A stretch of 64,000 nt of DNA from Amycolatopsis anabasis (lineage in GTDB: Bacteria > Actinomycetota > Actinomycetes > Mycobacteriales > Pseudonocardiaceae): NCBI RefSeq assembly GCF_009765355.1, contig NZ_VTHK01000009.1, positions 124,001 through 188,000 on the forward strand, read 5' to 3'. Under the pieces are notes generated by a model. The model was not told the origin of the DNA, searched no databases, and was given only the letters and a program-made list of their open reading frames with translations. Made by a program: the position numbers and the translations under genes. Positions 33,118 through 41,125 of this stretch are shown one piece after another; position 1 is the stretch's first letter; each line of letters begins with the position of its first letter.

Positions 33118-34786
33118 TTTCGTCGATCATGCGCTGGTCGGCTTGGTCCCGGGCGGGCAGCACGAGGGACCGCGGGAAGAGGTGGCCGAGGTCGACGCCC
33201 AGGCTGAGGGCGTAAACCTCGGTCCCACCGGTTTCGGCTTCGTGGACGCCGCGGAGCAGGTCGTGCTCCAGGAAGCCATCGGGGTTGACCGCGGCGGTGG
33301 CGCTGTCGGCGGGGCTGCCATCGGAGAACAGCACCAGGATGCCGCGGCGGGCGCCGAAGCCGCGGGAGCGCGCGGCCGCCCAGCGCACGGCCTCGCCCCC
33401 GAGGCCCTCGCGGAACAGGTCCGTCTTGAACAGGCCGGCGACCCCGCGGCGAGACCGTCGCCACGAACTGGCCGCGTTCTTGAAGACGAGGTGCAGGCGA
33501 TCGTTGAGCCGTCCGGGGTCGGCGGGTCGGCCCGCCCGGGCCCAGTCCCGCCGCGCGCGGCCGCCGTTCCAGCCCTCGGTGGAAAAGCCCAGGACTTCAG
33601 TGGTGACACCGAGTTCGTCCAGCACGCGGGTCAGGTTGTCGACGAGGACCGCGGTCAACGGCACGTGCTGTTTCATCGAACCCGAGCAGTCGAGCAGGAA
33701 GGTGACGGAGACGTCGGCCTTCCTGGTGGTGGCCTCGGCCCGGAAGACGCGCGTCTCGGCCGGTGAGGTGATCAGGGTGGCGAGGCGGCGGCCGTCGAGG
33801 TGACCGCTGTCGAGACCGTGCTCCCAGCCGTCGGTGGCCGGGACCAGGAGCGCGGCGGCGAGGTCGCGGAGCATCTTGGCCCGGTTCAGGCGGGCGCGGC
33901 GGCCGAGGTCGTCGAGCCGTTGCCGGAACTCCTTCTGCTGCGCGGGACGGACGAGGTCGGTCGCGTCGCGCTGGCGGTCGTGGGCGGTCGTGAAGATCCG
34001 GTATTCGTCCACTTCGGACTCTCGACGGCCACCGGTGGCGACGGGGACACCGGCGTCCTCGGGGCCGGAGCCGCGGAGCAGGTCGGTGAGGGCGCGCTGC
34101 CCGGCGGAGCGCGCGAGCCGTGGTTTTCCGCTGGGAGCGCCCAGCAGGTTCGCGACGCCGACCGCGAACTCGGCCGCCAAGGGCGTGAAACGTTCCGGCT
34201 CGGCGCGCAGGCGGCCCAGGCGGGTGATCCGGGGACCGAACTCGGGCGCGAGGGCGGCGCGCGTCGGTTCGATGACCTCGTCCACGGGGGCGGGCACCGG
34301 GAAGCCGGTGAGGTGCGACCAGGCCATGGCGGCCACGGCGTGCAGCAGCAGGCCCGCGGCGGTATCGGTGAGCCCGTCGCCGTCGGCGGCGACGAGCCAA
34401 TGTTCCATCCGGTGCCGCAGATTCGCGGTCGTACCGGGAAACCATTGCGGTACAAGGGATTCGACGCGGAACTGCTCGAGCTGGTCGAACAGCAGGCCGC
34501 CGATGTCGCCAGCCGGGCGGTGCTCCCGGTGCAGCGCGGGATCGGTGTGGCGCATCCGCAGGGCGAGCCCGTCGGCGGCGCCGCGCCAGCACCGCGGGTC
34601 GGCCTCCGCGTCGACGCGCAGGTGCGGCGCCAGCATGGTGAGCCGGGTGGCGCCCCGATACGGCTCCCCGGCGCGGAATCGCACCCGGGGATCCTGTCCG
34701 ATCGCCCGAACGGTGGCGCCGCGCAGGAGGTCGAGCCGGTGGGTCGCGCGTGCGGCGGCGCGGTCGGCCAACGCGTCCTGCACCAT
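33092..34786 (-). CDS. CobT-like von Willebrand A domain protein
   Basis: 564 residues. N-terminal helical region (1-330) with the basic/acidic organisation of cobaltochelatase CobT, then a C-terminal vWA domain with MIDAS motif FLLDCSGSMKQH at about 380 and the LFSDGSPAD strand. It directly follows a CobS-like AAA+ gene. In cobalamin synthesis CobS and CobT drive CobN, but no CobN or other cob gene is here; the neighbours are taurine-pathway genes. The pair may act as a MoxR/vWA-type metallo-enzyme maturation machine. Confidence 0.85.
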   Translation of the reverse strand: MVQDALADRAAARATHRLDLLRGATVRAIGQDPRVRFRAGEPYRGATRLTMLAPHLRVDAEADPRCWRGAADGLALRMRHTDPALHREHRPAGDIGGLLFDQLEQFRVESLVPQWFPGTTANLRHRMEHWLVAADGDGLTDTAAGLLLHAVAAMAWSHLTGFPVPAPVDEVIEPTRAALAPEFGPRITRLGRLRAEPERFTPLAAEFAVGVANLLGAPSGKPRLARSAGQRALTDLLRGSGPEDAGVPVATGGRRESEVDEYRIFTTAHDRQRDATDLVRPAQQKEFRQRLDDLGRRARLNRAKMLRDLAAALLVPATDGWEHGLDSGHLDGRRLATLITSPAETRVFRAEATTRKADVSVTFLLDCSGSMKQHVPLTAVLVDNLTRVLDELGVTTEVLGFSTEGWNGGRARRDWARAGRPADPGRLNDRLHLVFKNAASSWRRSRRGVAGLFKTDLFREGLGGEAVRWAAARSRGFGARRGILVLFSDGSPADSATAAVNPDGFLEHDLLRGVHEAETGGTEVYALSLGVDLGHLFPRSLVLPARDQADQRMIDEIIETLGPA

Positions 34787-34789
34787 CGC

Positions 34790-35743
34790 TCAGGCGCTCG
34801 CGCGCAGTTCGCGAGGCTCCGGGTCGCGGTCGAAACACCGCTGGAAGTACTCGCCGACGACCTCCTGTTCGAACTCCGCGCACTTGTTGGTGAAGGTGAT
34901 ACGCAGCGCGAGCGCCGGGTCGCCGAGGTAACCGGTGTTCTCCGCCCAGGTCACCACCGTCCGGGTGGACATCAGCGTGGCGAGGTCACCGGATTCGTGG
35001 CCCTGGCGGGTGAGGCGGGCGAGCGCGACCATGGCCTCGGCGGTCCGCCGGTCGAGTGCGGGCACCTGGCCCTGGAGGAGGGCGACCTCGGCCTCGGCGG
35101 GCAGGTAATCGAGCTTGGCGACGACGTTCCAGCGGTCGAGTTGAGCGTGGTTGATCCGCTGCACGCCGTGGTAGAGCCCGTCGTGGTCGCCGAGACCGGT
35201 GGTGTTCGCGGTGGCGAAAAGCCGGAAGCCGGGGTGGGAGTGGAGAACCTCGTTGCGTTCGAGGAGGGTGAACCGCCCTTCCTTCTCCAGCAGGCGCTGG
35301 ATGACGAACATGACGTCGGGGCGCCCGGCGTCGTACTCGTCGAGGACCAGTGCGACCGGGCGCCGGACCGCCCACGGCAGGATTCCCTCGCGGAATTCGG
35401 TGACCTGCTTGCCTTCCCGCAGGGTCACCGCGTCGCGGCCGACGAGTTCGAGCCGCCCGACGTGGCCGTCGAGGTTCACGCGCAGGCAGCCCCAGTTGAG
35501 CCGGGCGGCGATCTGCTCGACGTGGGTGGACTTGCCCGAACCGTGGCGGCCGTGCACCAGCACCCGCCGGTTGTGCGCGAAGCCGAGGAGCAGGGCGAGG
35601 GTCACCTCGGGGTCGAAGTGGTAGGCGTCGTCGCGCGCGGGGACGTGCTCGTCCGGTTCGGCGAACGCGGGGACCTCGAGGTCGACGTCGAGGCCGAACA
35701 GCTCCCGCGCGTCCGCCGTCGCGTCCGGCATCCGGATCGTCAC
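34790..35743 (-). CDS. CobS-like AAA+ ATPase
   Basis: 317 residues. Walker A HGRHGSGKST at about 65-74, Walker B VALVLDEYD, arginine/sensor region FRLFATANTTGLGD, closely following CobS of aerobic cobaltochelatase. Its ATG overlaps the IclR stop (ATGA) and its stop is 3 bp before the CobT-like start, so IclR-cobS-cobT form one transcript. ATP hydrolysis would remodel a partner protein through the vWA subunit. Confidence 0.9.
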   Translation of the reverse strand: MTIRMPDATADARELFGLDVDLEVPAFAEPDEHVPARDDAYHFDPEVTLALLLGFAHNRRVLVHGRHGSGKSTHVEQIAARLNWGCLRVNLDGHVGRLELVGRDAVTLREGKQVTEFREGILPWAVRRPVALVLDEYDAGRPDVMFVIQRLLEKEGRFTLLERNEVLHSHPGFRLFATANTTGLGDHDGLYHGVQRINHAQLDRWNVVAKLDYLPAEAEVALLQGQVPALDRRTAEAMVALARLTRQGHESGDLATLMSTRTVVTWAENTGYLGDPALALRITFTNKCAEFEQEVVGEYFQRCFDRDPEPRELRASA

Positions 35744-36555
35744 GACTGCTCCTCTCCCGGCATGGTGGCGGTGGTCTCGTGGCGGCCGATGGCCTCGGCG
35801 GCGTTGCGCAGCGCGGGCAGGGTCGTGGTGACGTCGTCGAGCGACAGGCGCATGACCGGTGCCTGGACCGCGACTCCGAGAACCGGCTGCCCGCCGTCCT
35901 CGCGGGGCACGGTCACCGCGACGCAGACCAGTCCGGGGAGGAACTCCTCGTCGTCGACGGCGTATCCCTGTGCCGAGATCCGGTCGAGCTCGGCTTCCAG
36001 GGCCTCGGGCTCGGTGATCGTCTTGCTGGTGTAGCGCTTGAGCGGGGCGTGCCCGATCAGCTTGTGCCGTTGCCGCGCGGACATCTGGGCGAGGAACAGC
36101 TTGCCGCTCGCCGAGCAGTGGACCGGGACGCGGGAGCCGGGGCGCAGGTAGAACCGCAGCGGCTCCGGCGTTTCGACGCGGTCGAGGTAGACCACCTCGC
36201 CGCGGGACAGCGCGGTGATGTTGCAGCTCTCACCCAGTTCCTCGACCAGGTGCTGGAGGATCACGTGCCGCCCGCCGTTGCGGGAGTCGTTGAGCAGCAG
36301 GTTCTCCGCGAGGCGGTGCAGCCGCGCGCCGGTGGTGTAGCTGCGGCCGTCGGCCTCCCGGAGCAGCAGCCCCGCCGATTCCAGCTGCTGGAGCATGCGG
36401 TGCAGGGTCGGTTTGGGCAGGCCGGTCTCGGCGACGAGCGCGGGCAGCGAGACCGGGTGGTCGCCGGCCGCGATCAGCTCGAGCAGCGCGAAGAGCCGCA
36501 GCGCCGGGGTGTCGCCGGACAGCGGTCCGTCCGGCTCCTGGATCAGTTCCACCAT
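35740..36555 (-). CDS. IclR family regulator (next to xsc)
   Basis: 271 residues from the ATG at 36555 after GAGAGGGAGC. Winged HTH at about 15-75 (HPVSLPALVAETGLPKPTLHRMLQQLESAGLL) and the IclR effector domain (VPVHCSASGKLFLAQM, GYAVDDEEFLPGLVCVAVTV). Divergent from xsc and coupled to the cobS-like gene, so probably regulates both directions. Confidence 0.94.
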   Translation of the reverse strand: MVELIQEPDGPLSGDTPALRLFALLELIAAGDHPVSLPALVAETGLPKPTLHRMLQQLESAGLLLREADGRSYTTGARLHRLAENLLLNDSRNGGRHVILQHLVEELGESCNITALSRGEVVYLDRVETPEPLRFYLRPGSRVPVHCSASGKLFLAQMSARQRHKLIGHAPLKRYTSKTITEPEALEAELDRISAQGYAVDDEEFLPGLVCVAVTVPREDGGQPVLGVAVQAPVMRLSLDDVTTTLPALRNAAEAIGRHETTATMPGEEQS

Positions 36556-36661
36556 GCTCCCTCTCTGTCTCGGAAAACAGTACACCCCGTCTCGGACTTG
36601 AAGACAACCCGTTGACTGGGTCGGCTGGTGACGCCTACAGTCCGACCGGGTACCAGTTTTC

Positions 36662-36676
36662 GGAATCTTTCGTTCC
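36662..36676. promoter_or_regulatory. Candidate IclR operator before xsc
   Basis: GGAA-N7-TTCC (GGAATCTTTCGTTCC) in an AT-rich part of the IclR/xsc spacer, 29 bp before the xsc GTG. It resembles the TGGAA-type half-sites of IclR proteins. Confidence 0.5.
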
Positions 36677-36704
36677 ATATTTTGCGACGTTCAGGGAGTG
36701 GGCA

Positions 36705-38489
36705 GTGAGCGAGCGAGCAACGGGGCCGCAGAAGATGACCCCCTCGGAGGCCTTCGTCGAGACGTTGGCGGCCAACGGCGTGACCGAGATCTTCGGCATC
36801 ATGGGCTCGGCCTTCATGGACGCCATGGACATCTTCGCGCCGGCGGGCATCAAGCTGATCCCGGTCGTGCACGAGCAGGGCGCGGCGCACATGGCCGACG
36901 GCTACGCGCGCGCCAGCGGCCGCCACGGCGTGGTGATCGGCCAGAACGGCCCGGGCATCAGCAACTGCGTCACCGCGATCGCGGCCGCGTTCTGGGCGCA
37001 CAGCCCGGTGGTCATGGTGACGCCCGAGGCCGGGACGATGGGGATGGGCCTCGGCGGCTTCCAGGAGGCCAACCAGCTGCCCATGTTCCAGGAGTTCACG
37101 AAGTACCAGGCACACGTGAACAACCCGAAGCGGATGGCGGAGCTGACCGGCCGGGCGTTCGACCGCGCGATGTCGGAAATGGGGCCGACGCAGCTCAACA
37201 TCCCCCGCGACCACTTCTACGGCGAGATCGAAACCGAGATCCCGGTGCCGCGGCGGCTCGACCGCGGTCCCGGCGGCACCCGCAGCCTCGACGAGGCGGC
37301 CGACCTGCTCGCCTCGGCGGAGTTCCCGGTGATCGTCTCGGGTGGTGGTGTCGTCTTCGCCGACGGCGTCGGGGAGTGCCGGGCGCTCGCCGAGCGACTC
37401 GGCGCTCCGGTGGTGAACAGCTACCAGCACAACGACTCGTTCCCGGCGAGCCACCCGCAGTGGTGCGGCCCGCTCGGCTACCAGGGTTCCAAGGCCGCGA
37501 TGCGGCTCATCGCCAAGGCGGACGTCGTTCTCGCGCTCGGCACCCGGCTCGGCCCGTTCGGCACCCTCCCGCAGCACGGCATGGACTACTGGCCCAAGAA
37601 CGCCAAGATCATCCAGGTCGACGCCGACCACAAGATGCTGGGCCTGGTCAAGAAGATCGACGTCGGCATCTGCGGTGACGCGAAGGAGGCCGCCGCCGCG
37701 CTCACCGAGCGGCTGCGCGAGCGAACGCTCGCCTGCGACGCGACCCGCGGCGAGCGGGCCGACGAGATCCGCGAGGAGAAGCAGGCCTGGGAGCAGGAGC
37801 TCACCGCCTGGATCCACGAGACCGATCCGTACAGCCTGGACATGATCGCCGAGCAGGAGCAGGACGAGCGCACCTGGCTGCACCCCCGCCAGGTCCTCCG
37901 CGAGCTGGAGAAAGCGCTGCCCGAACGCGTGATGGTCTCCACCGACATCGGCAACATCAACTCCATCGCCCACAGCTACCTGCGGTTCGAGGAGCCACGC
38001 AGCTTCTTCGCGCCGATGAGCTTCGGCAACTGCGGGTACGCGCTGCCGACGATCATCGGCGCCAAGGCCGCGGCGCCGGAGCGGCCCGCGATCGCCTACG
38101 CCGGCGACGGCGCGTGGGGGATGAGCATGGTCGAGATCATGACCGCGGTGCGCCACGACATCCCGGTGACCGCCGTGGTGTTCCACAACCGGCAGTGGGG
38201 CGCGGAGAAGAAGAACCAGGTCGACTTCTACAACCGCCGGTTCGTCGCGGGCGAACTGGAGAGCGAAAGCTTCGCCGGCATCGCGCGGGCGATGGGCGCC
38301 GAGGGGATCGTGGTGGACTCGCTCGACGAGGTCGGTCCCGCGCTGCGCAAGGCGGTCGACGCGCAGATGAACGAGGGCCGCACCACGGTCATCGAGATCA
38401 TGTGCTCGCGCGAGCTGGGCGACCCGTTCCGCCGGGACGCGCTGCGCAAGCCGGTGCGGCTGCTCGACAAGTACCGCGACTACGTCTGA
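36705..38489 (+). CDS. xsc: Sulfoacetaldehyde acetyltransferase
   Basis: 594 residues from the GTG at 36705 after AGGGAG; the family usually starts just before [11 protein letters not shown]. ThDP enzyme: N-terminal PYR domain with the catalytic-type Glu in [13 protein letters not shown], central domain with [10 protein letters not shown]-terminal [13 protein letters not shown] and the family signature [14 protein letters not shown]. Xsc converts sulfoacetaldehyde plus phosphate to acetyl phosphate and sulfite. Pta and a TauE-type exporter follow, giving the complete lower taurine pathway. Confidence 0.95.
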   Translation: MSERATGPQKMTPSEAFVETLAANGVTEIFGIMGSAFMDAMDIFAPAGIKLIPVVHEQGAAHMADGYARASGRHGVVIGQNGPGISNCVTAIAAAFWAHSPVVMVTPEAGTMGMGLGGFQEANQLPMFQEFTKYQAHVNNPKRMAELTGRAFDRAMSEMGPTQLNIPRDHFYGEIETEIPVPRRLDRGPGGTRSLDEAADLLASAEFPVIVSGGGVVFADGVGECRALAERLGAPVVNSYQHNDSFPASHPQWCGPLGYQGSKAAMRLIAKADVVLALGTRLGPFGTLPQHGMDYWPKNAKIIQVDADHKMLGLVKKIDVGICGDAKEAAAALTERLRERTLACDATRGERADEIREEKQAWEQELTAWIHETDPYSLDMIAEQEQDERTWLHPRQVLRELEKALPERVMVSTDIGNINSIAHSYLRFEEPRSFFAPMSFGNCGYALPTIIGAKAAAPERPAIAYAGDGAWGMSMVEIMTAVRHDIPVTAVVFHNRQWGAEKKNQVDFYNRRFVAGELESESFAGIARAMGAEGIVVDSLDEVGPALRKAVDAQMNEGRTTVIEIMCSRELGDPFRRDALRKPVRLLDKYRDYV

Positions 38490-38495
38490 TCGTCC

Positions 38496-38529
38496 CGGTG
38501 GGACGGCTCCGCCCGGAGCCGTCCCACCG
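38496..38529. terminator. Intercistronic hairpin between xsc and pta
   Basis: Perfect 16-bp arms (CGGTGGGACGGCTCCG and its complement) with a 2-nt CC centre, 7 bp after the xsc stop and 25 bp before the pta start. No T-run. It could be a partial terminator lowering pta/tauE expression or a 3' stabiliser of xsc mRNA. Confidence 0.65.
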
Positions 38530-38553
38530 CCGACCCAGGAAAGCGGTAGCCCC

Positions 38554-39558
38554 GTGCCGACCTTCCCCGCACGAGCCGAGACGTTTCCCCTGCACGATCG
38601 CTGGCGTGCGGTGCTGGCCGACGTCCGGCCCACGGTCGCGCTGGCCGACGGTGACGACCCACGGGTGGTCCAGGCGGCGGCGCTCCTGCGCGAAGAGGAC
38701 GGGGTCGCACCCCGTCTCGTCGGTGATCCGGCGTCGATCCGCCGGGTTTGCCGGGAAACCGGCGTCCGGTTGCCCGACGAGGTCATCGCGTGCACCCGGG
38801 ACCTCGCCGCGGATCCGGCGATCCACGCGCTGATCGCGACCCGCCTCGCGAAAACCCCCGACCGGATTCCGGGCGCGCTGGCCGATTCCCTCGCGGGCGC
38901 GGTCGCCGGCGTCACCACCGGAACCTTCGACGCGTGTGTCGCGGGGGCGAACCGGCCGACCGCCGACGTGCTGCGGGCGTGCCTGCGCTACGTCGGGCTC
39001 GTCCCCGGCAACACGACGATGAGCAGCTGTTTCCTGCTGGTCCTGCCGGACGAACGCTGCCTGACCTTCGCCGACTGCGCGGTGGTCCCCGACCCCACCG
39101 CCGAGGAGCTGGTCGAGATCGCGCTGGCCTCGGCCCGCACCCACCTCGCGCTGACGGGGGAGGAGCCGGTGATCGCGATGCTGTCGTTCTCCACGCTCGG
39201 CAGCGCCACGCACGAGCGGGTCGAGCGCGTGCGCCGCGCCACCGATCTGCTGCGGCGGCGCGGTTCCGGCTTCCGGGTGGACGGCGAGTTGCAGTTCGAC
39301 ACCGCGGTGGAGGCCAGTGTCGGGCTGCGCAAGGCGCCCGGTTCGGCGGTCGCGGGCAAGGCCAACGTCCTCGTCTTCCCGAATCTCGACGCGGGCAACA
39401 TCGGGTACAAGATCGCCGAACGGCTCGGCCGCGCCCGCGCGTTCGGGCCCGTCCTGCAAGGGCTGGCCGCGCCGGTGAACGATCTGTCCCGGGGCTGCGA
39501 CGTCGGCGACATCCGGGCCACCGCGCTGCTCACCGCGGTCCAGGCCACCGGTGGCTAG
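38554..39558 (+). CDS. pta: Phosphate acetyltransferase
   Basis: 334 residues from a GTG after CCAGGAAAGCGG. Single PTA_PTB domain without the N-terminal DRTGG part of long Pta: [90 protein letters not shown]. Converts the acetyl phosphate made by Xsc into acetyl-CoA. The stop codon touches the exporter start. Confidence 0.94.
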   Translation: MPTFPARAETFPLHDRWRAVLADVRPTVALADGDDPRVVQAAALLREEDGVAPRLVGDPASIRRVCRETGVRLPDEVIACTRDLAADPAIHALIATRLAKTPDRIPGALADSLAGAVAGVTTGTFDACVAGANRPTADVLRACLRYVGLVPGNTTMSSCFLLVLPDERCLTFADCAVVPDPTAEELVEIALASARTHLALTGEEPVIAMLSFSTLGSATHERVERVRRATDLLRRRGSGFRVDGELQFDTAVEASVGLRKAPGSAVAGKANVLVFPNLDAGNIGYKIAERLGRARAFGPVLQGLAAPVNDLSRGCDVGDIRATALLTAVQATGG

Positions 39559-40281
39559 ATGGAACTCGTGCTCGCCGCCCTGGCGGTGGCCGCGTCCTCG
39601 CTCGTCGGCGGCGCGACGGGATTCGCGACCTCGCTGCTGTCCACGCCGGGCCTGCTACTGCTCGGCTACGACGTGCCGTTCGTGGTGACCGTCAACCTCG
39701 CCGCGACGCTGGTGTCCCGGATCCTGGTCGTATGCCGGTCCTGGCGGGCGATCGAACCGAAGCGCGTCGGCCTGCTCGTCGCGGGCAGCGCCCCGGGCGC
39801 GGTACTGGGCGCGGTGACCGTCGGCGCCATCCCGGTCCACGTCCTGCGGATCTTCGCGGGCGTCGTGGTGGCGCTGCTCGGCTTTCTCCTGCTGCTGCCG
39901 ACTTTGGGCGACCCTGCCGGACCGGGCCGCGCCGGGCACGTGGCCACCGGACTGGCCAGCGGCTACCTCGCCACTTCGGTGTCGCTGAACGGCCCACCGG
40001 TCGCGGCACTGCTCAGCGCGGCGAACCTGCCGGTGCGGGCGTTCATCGCGAACCTGGCGTGCTACTTCATCTGCACGAACCTGATCTCCCTCACCACGCT
40101 GGGCGTGACCGGCGGGATCCCGCGTCACGGGCTCCTGCCGGTGCTCCCGGTGCTGCTCGTCGCGGCCATCGTGGGCAACCAGTTCGGCACGGCGGTGTCG
40201 TCGCGGGTTCCCCGGAAGGTGTTCAAGTACGTCGTCGCGGGTCTGGTCGTCGTCTCCGGGGTGGTGACCGCGCTTTCCTGA
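39559..40281 (+). CDS. TauE/SafE family sulfite exporter
   Basis: 240 residues beginning immediately after the pta stop. Two halves each with about four TM helices; GATGFATSLLSTPGLLLLGYDVP and GYLATSVSLNGPPVAALLSAANLP are the paired family motifs. In this operon it would export the sulfite released by Xsc, the role proposed for TauE. Followed by a hairpin. Confidence 0.92.
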   Translation: MELVLAALAVAASSLVGGATGFATSLLSTPGLLLLGYDVPFVVTVNLAATLVSRILVVCRSWRAIEPKRVGLLVAGSAPGAVLGAVTVGAIPVHVLRIFAGVVVALLGFLLLLPTLGDPAGPGRAGHVATGLASGYLATSVSLNGPPVAALLSAANLPVRAFIANLACYFICTNLISLTTLGVTGGIPRHGLLPVLPVLLVAAIVGNQFGTAVSSRVPRKVFKYVVAGLVVVSGVVTALS

Positions 40282-40309
40282 CCGGCTGCGTTAACCTTGC
40301 CCGGTCAGG
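40277..40309. terminator. Hairpin after the exporter gene
   Basis: Perfect 9-bp arms CCTGACCGG/CCGGTCAGG with a 15-nt loop; the left arm includes the exporter stop. It ends 25 bp before the IclR start. Terminator or IclR operator; no T-run. Confidence 0.5.
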
Positions 40310-40333
40310 AGATCGCCAGGACGACGGAAGCCC

Positions 40334-41125
40334 GTGAACCACTCAGGAGCCCAGCCGCCAGCCGGAACGCAGGCCATCCGGCGTGCGCTCGGGGTGCTGC
40401 GGCTGCTCATGGACGAAGGCGGGGAACTGTCCCTGTCCGCGATCGCCCGGCGTCTCGAGCTCACTCCGGGCACCACGCACCGCGTCGTCGGCGCGCTGAG
40501 CATCGACGGGCTGGTGACCCACAACCCGCATACCGACTGCTACCACCTGGGGGCCGGGGCGATCCTGCTCGGCCAGGCCGCGCAGCGCGTGCACGGGCTG
40601 GAGCGGGCGCTGCCGGTGATCCGGCAGGTCAACGCGGAAACCGAGGAGTCGGTCAACATCGCCATCCGCGACGGTGGCGAGTCGGTGGTGCTGCTGCGTG
40701 CCCAGTCCACCCTGCCGCTGCGGTTCGAACAGCACCCCGGGGCCCGGTTTCCCTTGTACACCACCGCTTCCGGCAAGGCGATCCTCGCGCATTCGCTCGA
40801 CGTCGAGGCGTACCTGGCGAGCCTGCCGGAACGCCTGCCCGCGCTGACCACGCACACGCTGGCGACGCGCGAGGAGCTGGCGCTGGAACTGACCGAGACG
40901 CGCGACCGCGGCTACAGCATCGACGACGAGGAGAACGTCGCCGGGGTGCGCTGCGTGGGCGCCGCGGTCGTGGACGACCAGGGCCTGGCGAAGGCCGCGG
41001 TGGTCATCCAGGTCCCCACGGTGCGGCTGCCCGACGAGCGCATCCCCGAACTGGGCGCGCGGGCCATCGCGGCCGCGCGCGAGGTCGCGCAGTTCCTGCC
41101 GCCGGACCGGTTCAGTCTGCGCTGA
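40334..41125 (+). CDS. IclR family regulator (second)
   Basis: 263 residues from a GTG. HTH around residues 15-70 (GGELSLSAIARRLELTPGTTHRVVGALSIDGLV), effector domain with FPLYTTASGKAILAH and YSIDDEENVAGVRCVGAAV. It follows the taurine operon and converges (14-bp overlap) with the YdiJ-like oxidase gene; the GTGGA-N7-TCCAC site at 44053 is a candidate target. Confidence 0.93.
   Translation: MNHSGAQPPAGTQAIRRALGVLRLLMDEGGELSLSAIARRLELTPGTTHRVVGALSIDGLVTHNPHTDCYHLGAGAILLGQAAQRVHGLERALPVIRQVNAETEESVNIAIRDGGESVVLLRAQSTLPLRFEQHPGARFPLYTTASGKAILAHSLDVEAYLASLPERLPALTTHTLATREELALELTETRDRGYSIDDEENVAGVRCVGAAVVDDQGLAKAAVVIQVPTVRLPDERIPELGARAIAAAREVAQFLPPDRFSLR

Noticed and set aside
33092-35743. Cobalamin (cobaltochelatase) biosynthesis genes
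   Set aside because: The proteins are CobS/CobT-like, but no CobN or other cob gene is present and the context is sulfonate catabolism, so the pathway label was not assigned.
36543-38918. 791-codon open frame on the minus strand opposite xsc
   Set aside because: It is the mirror of the xsc gene, whose ThDP and family motifs are unambiguous.
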